Part shown: positions 20,393 to 32,000 of the stretch, piece after piece | How positions within the stretch are numbered: position 1 is the stretch's first letter | How the letters are laid out: the number at the start of each line of letters is the position of its first letter | Source of the DNA: Monilinia fructicola | Taxonomy: Eukaryota > Ascomycota > Leotiomycetes > Helotiales > Sclerotiniaceae | NCBI GenBank assembly: GCA_008692225.1 | Contig: VICG01000001.1 | Location: 2,767,501 to 2,831,500 of the forward strand | Direction of reading: 5' to 3' | Length of the DNA stretch: 64,000 nucleotides | Position numbers and translations under genes: made by a program | Notes under the pieces: generated by a model | What the model was told of the DNA's origin: nothing | Seen by the model: the letters and a program-made list of their open reading frames with translations, nothing else | The model's database searches: none

Positions 20393-22640
20393 ATGGTCGC
20401 AAGAAAAATGGATGTTCTGGTTTACTCAGGTATATAGGATCAAGAATTCCCATTGCGATAATTCTAAGTTGTTTGATAGGTAACGGAAGTACCATTGAAT
20501 CTGTTCGCCACTGCTTGTATACATTACGGCGTCTGCTTTCGCCAAGTTACGCTGTGATTCCTGTCAGTGATACAGTCATTCTTAAAGAGCCCTGGACTGC
20601 TTCCTGTGCCCTTCTTGTATTTCCAGGGGGTGCCGATCAAGGATATTGTCGTTCTCTCAATGGAGAAGGCAACAGACGCATCTCACAGTATGTGCGAAGA
20701 GGTGGCGCTTATCTTGGATTTTGTGCCGGAGGCTACTATGGAACCTCAAAATGTGAGTTTGAGGTTGGAAATAGACCGCTAGAGGTTGTCGGTCCACGGG
20801 AGTTACAGTTCTACCCAGGTACCTGTCGGGGGTGTGCTTTCAAAGGATTTGTGTATCACAGTGAAGCAGGAGCAAGGGCTGCAGAAATTAAGGTTGATGA
20901 CACAGTCCAACTTGGAAATGCCTCTCAAACTTTCAAATCATACTACAATGGCGGAGGGGTTTTCGTTGATGCAGGGAAATTTAAGGATAGAGGGGTTGAA
21001 ACACTTGCTACCTATGTACATCCTCTTGATGTCGACGGCGGTCAAGATCCCGCGGCAGTCGTCTATTGCAAAGTCGGTGAAGGTGGAGCAGTTTTGACCG
21101 GGTCTCATCCAGAGTAAGTATGATTTGTCTGATAATTTGCTATTTGGCTTACATTTCCCCAGATTTGCTGCCGTGAATCTAGATCCCACATTAAATGTAC
21201 CTGGGTACTCTGATCTTGTGAAAGACTTGGTTGCCGATGATGATTCGCGAACGGCGTTCTTAAAAGCGTGTCTATCTAAGTTGGGCCTGTCGGTAAGCGA
21301 AGAATCATCTACCGTACCGTCTCTTTCTCGTCTTCATCTTTCATCTGTTCATCCACATCTTGTTCCCGAGTTACTGGATTCATGGCATGAAATTATTGAT
21401 AAGGAGAATGGTGAAGAGATTATCAAGGGCGAAAATGACACGTTCCATTTAGAAAAGCAAGAGAGCAGCTGGTCTGTTGATTCACTGGTCAAGTCGCTTC
21501 CAGCATCAATAATATCTCCAACAGAGGAAAATAATGCTGCCGGGTTAGCTGGTGCAATTGATGGGATTGTTGATTACAATGCGATACCCAAACGACTTAT
21601 TCCACACGAGACGGATTGGCCGGGGACAAAAGAAACACCATATTTCAATCACCATGCATTTTACTCAAATTTGCGACACTACCAGCAAGAAAAGTCCAGC
21701 GAAGCTGAAGAATTTGGAAACACTCTTTTGTACGGAGAGGTAGTGACGAGTACCAATACCATGCTGGAAAAGTAAGCCCTCTCCTTCAACCCCCCCTTTT
21801 CCAACTTGGATCAAAATTTTCCTAAAGCCTTCCAGAAATCCGAAGCTTCTTTCAAAACTTCCGACAGGTTTTACTTTTACAGCTACAACCCAAGTTGCCG
21901 GGCGTGGCCGTGGCTCTAATGTTTGGGTTTCTCCTTTGGGATGCTTGATTTGGTCTCTTTGCATGAAACACCCCATGGAACTTGGAAACAAAGCACCAGT
22001 TGTCTTCATACAGTATCTCGCAGCAATCGCTGTTGTTGAAGCTATTCATTCTTATGACAAAGGCTATGATACGGTACCGATTAAACTCAAATGGCCAAAT
22101 GATATCTGTGAGTTTGATTCCTTCTCTGAAGAGCTCTTTCTAATAGGACTAGATGCCCAAGATCCATCCAAGCCCGGGAAAAAGGAATACGTCAAAGTCG
22201 GCGGTATTCTGGTCAACTCCTCGTATTCCTCTGGAAATTACGATTTAGTTGTAGGCATCGGTCTCAACACCACCAATGCCGCACCAACAACATCACTCAA
22301 TGCTCTCTTACCACCGCATCTCGCACCGTTCTCCCTCGAGAAGCTTCTCGCTCGCTTTCTGAGTACATTCGAAAACATCTACAAAGGGTTTTGTCGAAAT
22401 GGCTTCGACCGGAAGCTGGAGGAGGTGTACTATAAACACTGGTTGCATACCGATCAAATAGTCACTCTAGAGACGGAAGGTGGTGCAAGAGCTATTATTA
22501 GGGGTATTACTACGAATTGGGGATTACTACGTGCGGAAGAATTGGGCTGGGAGGATAGACCAACGGGTAAGGTTTGGGAATTACAGAGTGATAGTAATAG
22601 CTTTGATTTTCTGAAAGGATTATTGAAGCGAAAGGTCTAA
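20393..22640 (+). CDS. BPL1: Biotin--protein ligase
   Basis: Makes biotinyl-AMP and attaches biotin to carboxylases (acetyl-CoA and pyruvate carboxylase), in the cytosol. Exons are 20393-20429, 20480-21113, 21163-21771 and 21836-22107, then 22153-22640 if the 45-nt in-frame intron GTGAGT..CTAG is removed; this gives 679 aa (694 if retained). The N-terminal half is the glutamine-amidotransferase-like domain of eukaryotic ligases (LVFPGGADQGYC, YLGFCAGGYYGTS). The catalytic half has GEVVTSTNTMLEK, the biotin/ATP loop TTQVAGRGRGSNVW and KVGGILVNSSY. Removing the small intron restores the family motif KWPNDIYAQDPSKPGK, which is why I prefer it. Length fits fungal Bpl1. Confidence 0.94.
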
Positions 22641-23323
22641 AACGGAGGGGGGGGGGAGGTATCAACCGACGGAATTGGTGCGGCTTGCAGCCAAATCTTA
22701 GGAGATGATGGACAAAATGTTACCTGATATCTGGCCTTTTACCAAAGACCTTTTTTTATTGTACCACGATAAGAACGTCGCAAAGGTTCCATATAAATAC
22801 CCTCGAGCTACTCGTTCTCATGATTCCGTATCATTTATTATCTGCCTAAACATTTATTCACCGCCGAAAGCGGCTCCATGACTTTAATCGAATCCATCAA
22901 TTTCCAAGACTTACCATCATCCCCATCACAAGCATATCCTGAGCCCTTGACCATATCGCTCTTCCTTCCTTCGTGCATGCTGCATCCTAGCTGCATAAAA
23001 TCTATAGTAAAAACCCTGGTAAACAATATACCTTTGTCACGGATAGACACATCACCGACTCAAGAAAAGACACAGAGAAACGACATCAAGCAATAATCAC
23101 ACGGAACCAGCAACTCATTAAGAAGCATTCATTCAACTGCTGAACCGAGCTAAATGTCATAATTAGAATGGCGACCCCGCCAAGCATCAAAAAAAGAGAA
23201 CAGGTCGCAAATAATGGACCAGACAGGTCACCCGCCTAGAACCCACGAACCCACAAAAAGAGCGTCTGCAGAAGCCCCGAGAGCCGAAACGCCAAAATGA
23301 AATTAGCCCTGGGGAATAAGTAA
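22641..23323. other. Convergent intergenic region, no gene seen
   Basis: 3' regions of BPL1 and the GH47 gene. There is a G10 run at 22648-22657 and no supported coding sequence. Confidence 0.45.
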
Positions 23324-25397
23324 TTAAATAGGCGGGCCTGCGACCTTGAAAGGGTGGGCTTCGGTATTGAAGACCCATTGGTTGACGCCACCGCTTCCCA
23401 CTTGATACTCCTCATCCTGTGTTGGGGTCATTAGTGAGTGTGCATTCTTTTGGGGGTGATGCGATGGCAAGGGGGAGGATTGCAGCATGGGAATCGAGAA
23501 GGAAGTCTTACATCTCCATGGATCAAATAGGCATATTTCAGGACCTCCGCAAACAAGAAACTGTCCTGGAAATCCATAAACCCGCCTCCATTCGGCGCAT
23601 TGACGTCTTTGAGTTCGGCAAACCCGCTGCCAGTTCTATTGCGTTTCAAGTCAGCGCGCGCCGAGATCTGCACGGAGAGATGGGGATTAGACATACCTCG
23701 CCGTGGCGTTGATCGCAACAAACCCGTTCCAGCTCCACTCGCGATACTTCTGGTCGCCCGTCGCGCGATAGGCATAGTAGAACGATTCGAGGACTTCGGG
23801 TCGCAGGATGTAATCTGAATTGCTGATGTAGAAACCGGCTTTTTGGTAGAAAGCCTGCTGGTCGGCCGATGGTGGGGGATTATGGGTGTCGTTGGCAGAA
23901 GTGTTGCTTTCTACCCATCGGAAGACCTCGGGTCCGATGCCCGTGAGTGTGCTGTTGTATGTGTCTTCGCAGCCGCTGACGAGATCGAGGCCGAAATCAA
24001 TGTACTTTTGGTCTTTGAGCACGAGACCGGCAAGGAGGAAATTACCTCCGTCGAAACAGGCCACTGTATTTCATGTTAACATTGTGTATAAAGGATTCCT
24101 ATACGGCAAACTTTCACGCATAAGAATGTAAATAGCAATGATCTGATCCCCTCAAGATATTCTAGTAATATCGGGCACGAACATATACACCATCTTTCAT
24201 AATCAACTCAATGAGTAGGGGGGTTGCTTACAATGCTCAGAGACGAAAACTCGTGTTTTGTTTTGATAAGCGGCCAAAAATGTCAAGTCGGGACGAGTGG
24301 AAGGGTGGCTAGCCAAATGCTTGATGGATGAATCGGCAGCTGCGATCCATCGATCTTTGTATTCACCGAATCGAGTTGAGTCATACACGTACATCTTGAT
24401 GAGATACTCGTAGTAACTGTCATCGCCACCCGTCCAACCTCCACTTGCATCTTGGAAAAGTCCCGTATTGATGTCCACATTAGTACCGAGCAAGCCTAGG
24501 GAAACAGAAGTTAGTAACTTCTTTGGAAAGGATAGCGTTCAGGTAGAGACCGGCAATGCTTACCAGGCCATGGAGAATTGTATTCTGGCTTAGGATTCAA
24601 AAGATATGACTCCGCCTTTTGTGTCAGTTCACCATAAGTCTTGTTACCAGTTAGATCGGACAAATGGGTCCATTCGAGAACTAATGTGCCGATGGTAGCG
24701 ATTCCGTTCGCTGTGGAGCCATCGGTACTGGGTGGGTTAAAGTAAAGGTTGTTGCAGGGAATTCCTGTAGGTGTATCAAATGCAAATGCAAGATTATCAG
24801 CTAGGCGCACTGCCTGTTTGAGAACCTCATCAACAGCTGTATCGTTGGAATTGAGGCTGGAAAGAGGTCCTTTGAGGAGATCATAACCTGAAGTATGTAA
24901 GACACGAGAATATTGTTAGATCGAGATAGAAAATCTTACCAGCAAGTAGTCCCCCAACGTATCTGATTGTGGTCTCAAATAAGGAGATTTCGGAATCCGT
25001 ATTGTCAAAGTCGATGGTGGGAATCCAATCTAAGATTACATCTACGATTTCTTGACTTTCCATCACAATCGCCGTGCTGAACGCATCAACAGCAGAGGCT
25101 CCCCATCCATTTCTGTGATCGGTTAGCCTAAAGATCGCAATACATGAGGTGATCAGCATACCTAGAATCCGAGTAACTGTTCGCGATTGGATGCAGCTCA
25201 TCATGGGGGAATGCAAATTTATGGTATCCATCCCAAGCGAATGTAAATGCTTCTTTTACAGCATTCTGTCGTTCTGAGGCAGTAGTCGATGGCTTGGTGT
25301 AGCTCTGCCTTCTTCCAGACTGAGGACTGTGAGGTGAAGCTAATGTGGTGAAAGACAGAGATGCTAACACAAATGTGCTTGCAGAAAGGGAACGCAT
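23324..25397 (-). CDS. Secreted GH47 class I alpha-1,2-mannosidase
   Basis: Trims alpha-1,2-linked mannose from N-glycans. It has 526 aa in seven exons: 25397-25162, 25112-24940, 24887-24564, 24495-24232, 24063-23697, 23635-23512 and 23416-23324. All introns are GT..AG and the sum of 1581 nt is in phase. A signal peptide (about residues 1-20, [14 protein letters not shown]) replaces the usual Golgi anchor, so it is probably secreted or vacuolar, like the Aspergillus and Penicillium enzymes. Conserved blocks are [68 protein letters not shown] and the end [11 protein letters not shown], with the calcium-site Thr in NTEAH. Several N-glycosylation sequons are present. Confidence 0.95.
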
Positions 25398-28300
25398 TGT
25401 AATAATAAGCCAAAGATCTCTCTATGGGATACCACGAATCTTTCTGATATCAGCTTTAATCAATGATACTTGATTGTTCAGAATCTTACGCTATAATAGC
25501 TGCTGAAGATATGAAGTGGACGTGGGAGTGACAGCTATTCCTTCAAAGGATATTCAAGTTGAGCGCCTCCTTTGCGAAGACGGAGTGGAAAGAAGAGAGT
25601 AATGGAGAGGTAGGAGGTATGAATAAGGTTCAAATTTATCAGAGATAAGCAGACTACGTGTGCTACTAGGCTACATAAATGTGGGTGAATCTCTATGCAA
25701 TTTCAAGGTATATGCAAGGCGGGGGTAGCGGGGTAACTGGGCAATGATACAGCGAGCTGCTACCGAGTGCCTCGAGAAGGTGAACTGAACCTAAGAAGAA
25801 AGAGCAGGAGAGTCCAGAAGGAAAAACAAAACAGACAATTTAAAGAAAACGAAAGACTTAAAACAAACACATCATGATCACACAAAGCCGAAGCACAGAG
25901 CTACTAGCTCTGTGAACCTAATGGTTCACATGAGGATATATCTGCAGGAACACATCGAACTGTGGACAAAGAAAAGTTTAACTTCCGATGATCCTGTCAC
26001 CGGCCAGGAAAAGTTTATATATATATTGAATATGTGCATTGTTTGCTTCTTCTACGGCTATGTTTTTGGTGTGTTCTGCGTGATCGTAGACCCACATTCA
26101 CAATGTCAAGAGCTTTCATTGGCATTTGATTCTCGGATATGCGCATCTTGTGTGGGGTGGAATTGATAGTATGATGATGGACATTCTAGAGTAATGTTGA
26201 TCATATGCGCCGGTTATATGAGCTTCCCCATACGTGCTAGGCCAAGCATACGAACCTAGTCTAATATGCGTGTCTCTCAAGTAACGTTGTAAATATTAGT
26301 GATGATAGTTACTAGTTCGATGAAGGACCGAGTTGATCAAAAGAATGAAGAGACACTGAGTTACAAAAACGTACAAATGCATTCACTTGACATTTCACGA
26401 CGTGTTTTTAAAGTGTCGCGAGGTGGTTCTTGAGCTAAATGACGGAGAATTTCTTTGGTGGATTGAATGCACAAAATGTTGTGGAGAAGGTCACGGACCT
26501 CATTAGACAAATAGAACTAGAACTAATAAACGAGTCAGATCTGATTTACCCCTTCATCAAGCTACGCTACCGGGATTACTGTAAACCGGGTAACCTTAGA
26601 ACCTACTAAATCAAATTAAAAAGAAATAGCTTACCGAAAAAGATCTAATCTCGATATGTGTATGACATCACGTGGAAGTCTCACATGAGAGAAGTCCGAG
26701 CGAGTCTTCCGCTCCTCTCCTAGATCTATTTGATCCTTCTTCCATCTTGTCTTGAAAATCTTGATTCATAGTCAATGACCATGTTATCTAGCGCAAACTA
26801 TCCTACGCAAGCCTGCATATAATGTCAAGTGACTGTTTGTTCAAGATCGTAGGTCTCCAAATATCCTGACTCTTTTCCAGGACTCTTTTCCAGGACTCTT
26901 TTCTCAAGTCCAGTGGCTTCATATGCATCTCATATTCTGTTCCAAGGATTGTAGGAAATTAGGTATCATTACCTGCTGTGAGTAAGATTTCTTTATCTGC
27001 AAGAATACATTTCTCTCGGTCTATCTTACTCCGCCGCTTTCGCGAAAAGATTGCTTAATTGATTGTTGATGATATCGATCCAATCAGTCAAGAATCCATG
27101 TATACAAGTACGCAGGTACACCGATACCCCGCCCGCGATCGATGCCTGCCATATCATGAGAAATATTGGCATGCTTATTTGAGGCAGCAAAGCTTTTTCT
27201 CATCTGTTGGAGATAACTTTTGTTCGGTTGATGAATGCTTTCTTCTGTACCGATGATAAGAGATCAACGAATCAAACAGCAATCTCAACAAACACCAATC
27301 GCATCTTTGTTCCCTGGTTCTTCAAAACAAACTGAAACGATTCGACAAGTTGTGGCGTCGGGATGAGTCTTATTTCAAAAGCTTGATGTGGGCCAGTAAA
27401 GAGATGTGTCATTAGATGAGATGAGCCACGGGTAGTGTTTAGAACCTCTACTACTACAGTTATTTCATAATCTCTGGATACCTTGTTGACGTCAAAACCT
27501 TGGAAAAAACCCCATGGTCCGTACTTATACATCCGCTCAGGCTCATTATTCAGACCTCTGAAGGCTCAAGTTCCAGCCGGTAGGACTCAACTCCAGGGAA
27601 ACGCAGCTTTTTGCTACATCAGTACGGTGGTTGATAGTTTATGCTAACATATCTACAAACTTTGACAAACTAACTAATTCGAGGATGGCAGCCAATACAT
27701 TGTTTCGGTTGCAACAGGGGACAGCATCCAAGTCTGCCCGTCTTTCGATCAATGCACCACCACAGTGAATATATCAGTGATCTTATATTTCCAGCTACCA
27801 GTGACAGCAAGGACATCAAAGTTTGTAGACAAATCGAAGAAACCAGGAAGTCTAAAGTTTCAACAAGTAACACCGCTGTATAAACTTTCCTTTCTCCAAA
27901 GACTAAATTCGGATGGTTAATCCTACCAAGTCACGTCATCGAACCATACTTCTAGGCCTTCACTCATTCATCCACCATATCGATAGGTAAAGATTGTATG
28001 ACAGATGCCGATAATTGAGAGCCGCCACAGAAGAGAAAATAAGGAACGCATAGAAAAAACACAGACTATCACCTCACCAGTCGGTATATCGTCATCCCCT
28101 TCCCGTTTACTCTGAATTAGAGAAAGCAGAATAAGAATAACCCACTATCGCCCACAAGAAATAAAGTTTGCCAATTCTCCTTGAACTCTTTCTCTTGCCC
28201 ATTGACTAACATGGGCTTCTCATCTTTGCTCTTACAATCAGCTGAAAGAATGCTGCACTCTTAAAACTGTACCTAAAGCGTCTAGATTTGAAGTTAAATC

Positions 28301-29098
28301 GAGTGGAGGTGACGGAAAAGATTCAAGCATAGATTGGGCGTTGGCGGAGACAAGCTCGAGGTTTGAGATGCGTATGAAGCTGAATACTTGGAGGACAAGT
28401 TGAGGAGTTGTTAGTTAATGATGATGAATGTGGAGACTGAAAGGGGATCTGGAGAGACGTACAGATATCGCAGATTACGAAGATATGAGTGGTGAATCGG
28501 AGGGAAGTCGAATCAGTTTGGTGGTTTATGTGTCTCCTATAGTGTGTTTTTAATGATACTTGATGAAGTGCTTTCATCTTAGCGGGCTCAGTACTGATGT
28601 TGCTGCTCTGTCTTATCCAGGTTCACAATAGACAGATCTAAATAGAATTATTGGGGAGTAGAATGGATCAATCTTCACTCATGATTGGATACTTACTTAA
28701 CCATGTGTTTGATTCCTAAGTAGGTCAGCAGATTGACTCCTGTAATTACGACATTAAACAATCAACCTGTTTTCTCCAGTAATATTTCCTCGAGATTGCA
28801 GAAATTCCATGGTCAAAACTTGATTATATATAAAGGAAATCTACGAATGTTATATAATGACAAAACCATCAAATTTCCACCACCTGAATGACTCCTCTGT
28901 CGCTTGTAATCAATAGAAAGATATAACAAGAAATAGAATGAACATAAATACAAACATGCTCTACGTAAATGCGAGGGGTCAGTACAAGAGAAAATAAATG
29001 CGCGCAAGGAAGTGTATTATAAGCAGTAGACCTGAACAACATGTAGAACTTTTGACCGAAAACCAGTGTGAAAATGCAATGAAAATAAGGATAGAAAA
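25398..29098. other. 3.7-kb gene-poor region
   Basis: No intact gene supported. It contains a 13-bp triplicate repeat (26868-26905) and one protein-like minus-strand open frame ending at 27272 (see findings). The 25.4-25.9 kb part is the GH47 promoter region. Confidence 0.45.
26868..26905. repeat. 13-bp tandem repeat, three copies
   Basis: GACTCTTTTCCAG is repeated head to tail; the third copy ends TTCTC instead of TTCCAG. In gene-free DNA. Confidence 0.7.
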
Positions 29099-32000
29099 TT
29101 AGACCCGTTCTAGAGCGGTATCCAGGTCACGGAGAAACGAATCTTCTCCGGGTAGTCGTTTAGAAGGTACTATCAACGAGGAGCTTTCAGACCTAGTATC
29201 ATAGGTAGTGCTACCCCTAGAAAGCATTGTAGTCCGCGCAGATATTCCTTTCCTCATTGGTGACTGGCTTCTCATAGAGTTGGTGCCAGGCGAATGGATT
29301 CCAGGAGGTGTGAGGAATTGGATGTCAGGAGTGGATATGTTGCTATCTCCTGTCCGATAGCCAGTGAAGTAATCGCTGATGTTCTGGAATCCTTTGATAC
29401 CACTGCCGTAACCCATGGCAGAGATCGGTCTCTCGATACCTGGGGATGGAACTACAGTTGAGGCTTGCATGGAACGTGCAATCATACTAGATCCTCGGAA
29501 AATGGACGGTCGAAGAGGTCGCGTCTGTAGTGCAGAGGGTACAGATGCTTGGCCCCACATATTGCTTGCTACTGGGAGCGATGGCATTGCAGATCTGAGT
29601 CTTGGCTTTGGCTTCTTCGAGGGGAACTTCAAGTCGTAGCGAGATTTTCCAATCCAAAGCATTTGCTCGTGCTCTCTGAGATACCTGTTTCCTCCAAATG
29701 ATTTTTGGACGATTTCTCGACTTCGCATTCCAAGAGCTCGCAGTTCTGCTTTCTTCTCATACATTCGTTTTGTGATTATTGTGACTTCTTCTGGGGTAGG
29801 TTTATCAATGATAGATGGAGGTTTGTACCCCTCGGGATCATTTGCATAAGGAGCCCATTCATCCAAGAGGGCAAGCATGTTAATTTGTGCTCTTGCAAGA
29901 CTTTGCGCATCGTTGGGAGCCACAACTGCACTAAAGCAGTCACCAGTATTAAAATCTGTGAGTACCCGAAGAGAGGCTCCGACATCTGTACACACGACAG
30001 GCGCCCCAGTTAAAGCAGCTTCTCCAAGTGCCAAGGGGAGCCCCTCGGAGATGGAGGAGTTGAGAAAGACCCAAGTTTTCTTGAGCACTGCAGTCGGACT
30101 TGCAGTTCCACACAGATTGACATACCCCGGCAGGGATTTGGAGGCTAATATCTCGAAACAATCTGTCGAGTATTGTGGTGCCTTATCGATTGCACCATAA
30201 ATGTCGAGGCGGTAGTCCTTGAAACCCCACACATTCACAATTATATCGGCAGCTAGAATAGCAGTTTTTATGTCTTTTGCATACCAGACATGCGAAAGCA
30301 TAGTGACTGTTGGTAAGGGTGAAGTTGTCTCCTTAATTGGACTGAATTTTGAAATATCCGCAGGTGGGATACCGTTAACGACAGGGTCGATCTTGCGTTT
30401 GAAAATATTTCGATGTTCCAGTTTTCCCTGGTGTGATCCTATTTCGACTTCCCACCCAGGGTTGAAAAAGTCTGCGCAAGGTAAAATTACATCGGCGTGA
30501 TGAAGTGTCAGTTGACTCGTGAGCTTCATAAGTCCGAGCAACGCATTTCTGACAAAGGGTGGTAGCGAACAGAGATCTGAAGAAAGATAGAGATTTGTCT
30601 CACGCCAGCTAATGGCGTGATCCCAGATCTGCAATGTGCTTCCCCTAGTCACTTTGCATACAATTCCATAAGAAGCGCTAACTGAATGGTGTGAAGCCTG
30701 AAATATTGCCGGGATCTTTTCGGGCATGGGAAGGGAGAATATAAACAAATAACGAAACCAAAGATCCAGAGCGGCATCAAGCTGCGCTATAGTGGGTATC
30801 TCGGTTTGAAACCAACCTTCGGAAGGCGTTGGACTCACAAGGTCTTGTGAGATCCATAAATTCCGCCAGGCATTTTTCACGATTCTACTGTTCCAAACAC
30901 CCGTCCAATGTTTTCCCTGGGAGAAATATGCGTTCAAGTTGACTAAAGCTCGAGTTGATTGCATAATATCACTCTTCGAATATTGACTTGTCCTCGCTCC
31001 CTTTACTAGAGCTTTGAGGATCGGGACAAAATTCTTCTTGATGTCCAATTTTGTCGGATCTCTCACAGCATGTACAACTTCTGAGTCTAATCGATCTCTG
31101 AAAATTCCATGCGTTGGTGTCATGAAATCAAGTCCCCAAATTGGAATAACTTTTAGCGTCTGAACGTTCTCCTGCGTTTGGTGTTTGGGGACTCCAAAAT
31201 CATTCGCTGATTCGGCAATCATGTACCACCTTGCAGCCTTAAGATTATTCACCATGTCCCTTCGACATGCGGAAACTCCGCCTCCTTCATTTGGCCAAGT
31301 TCCAGAGTCGGTAGCGAGAACATGAAGTTCATCACTTTTAAACTCTGGAGCGGACCTAGTGCGAGCGTTGGCAGAACCTCCTTGTCCAAATGCATACAAG
31401 TCGGCAATCTGAAATGCAAGTGGAGCCCATCCAGAAATAGATTTATCAAGATCAATGACAGCCATGATCGCATCTGCGTTCTCGTGTAGATACTCTTCAG
31501 CCGACTTGAGGTTTCCGTGGTCACGTCTTCGAAAGTATGGACGCAACATCGGTTCCTGTCGAAGAAGTCTTTCGTCAAGCCATCTCATTATTACTCCATC
31601 AAAAGCAGAATTGTTTTTCCATGCTTGCCATAACTTTGACCTAGCCCTCGAAGTAGAGACTGGATTCTGGTGAGTATTTCTGCCTAGCCATCTGGGTAGA
31701 GCATGTGAACGTAATGATTTAAAGCCAATCATGTGGTCGTCGTGACGAAATGTATAGTTTGTAGGTTTTTTGAGGATTCCTAGATGATCCCATTCTATCA
31801 ATGGCGGTGTGTCAACAGGCTCGCCGTTCAATGTCGTAAAGATAGTAGGATGGTACTTATGATCGTACGACCATTGCGACTCATATACGTCAGGCCCGAT
31901 GACAAAAGTAGCCTCGAGAACTTGCGAATGGGGTATCCATGTGTCTAACTTGTCTTGATGTTTTACAGGAGGTGCTGCCCATGAAACCATGCAAAACATA

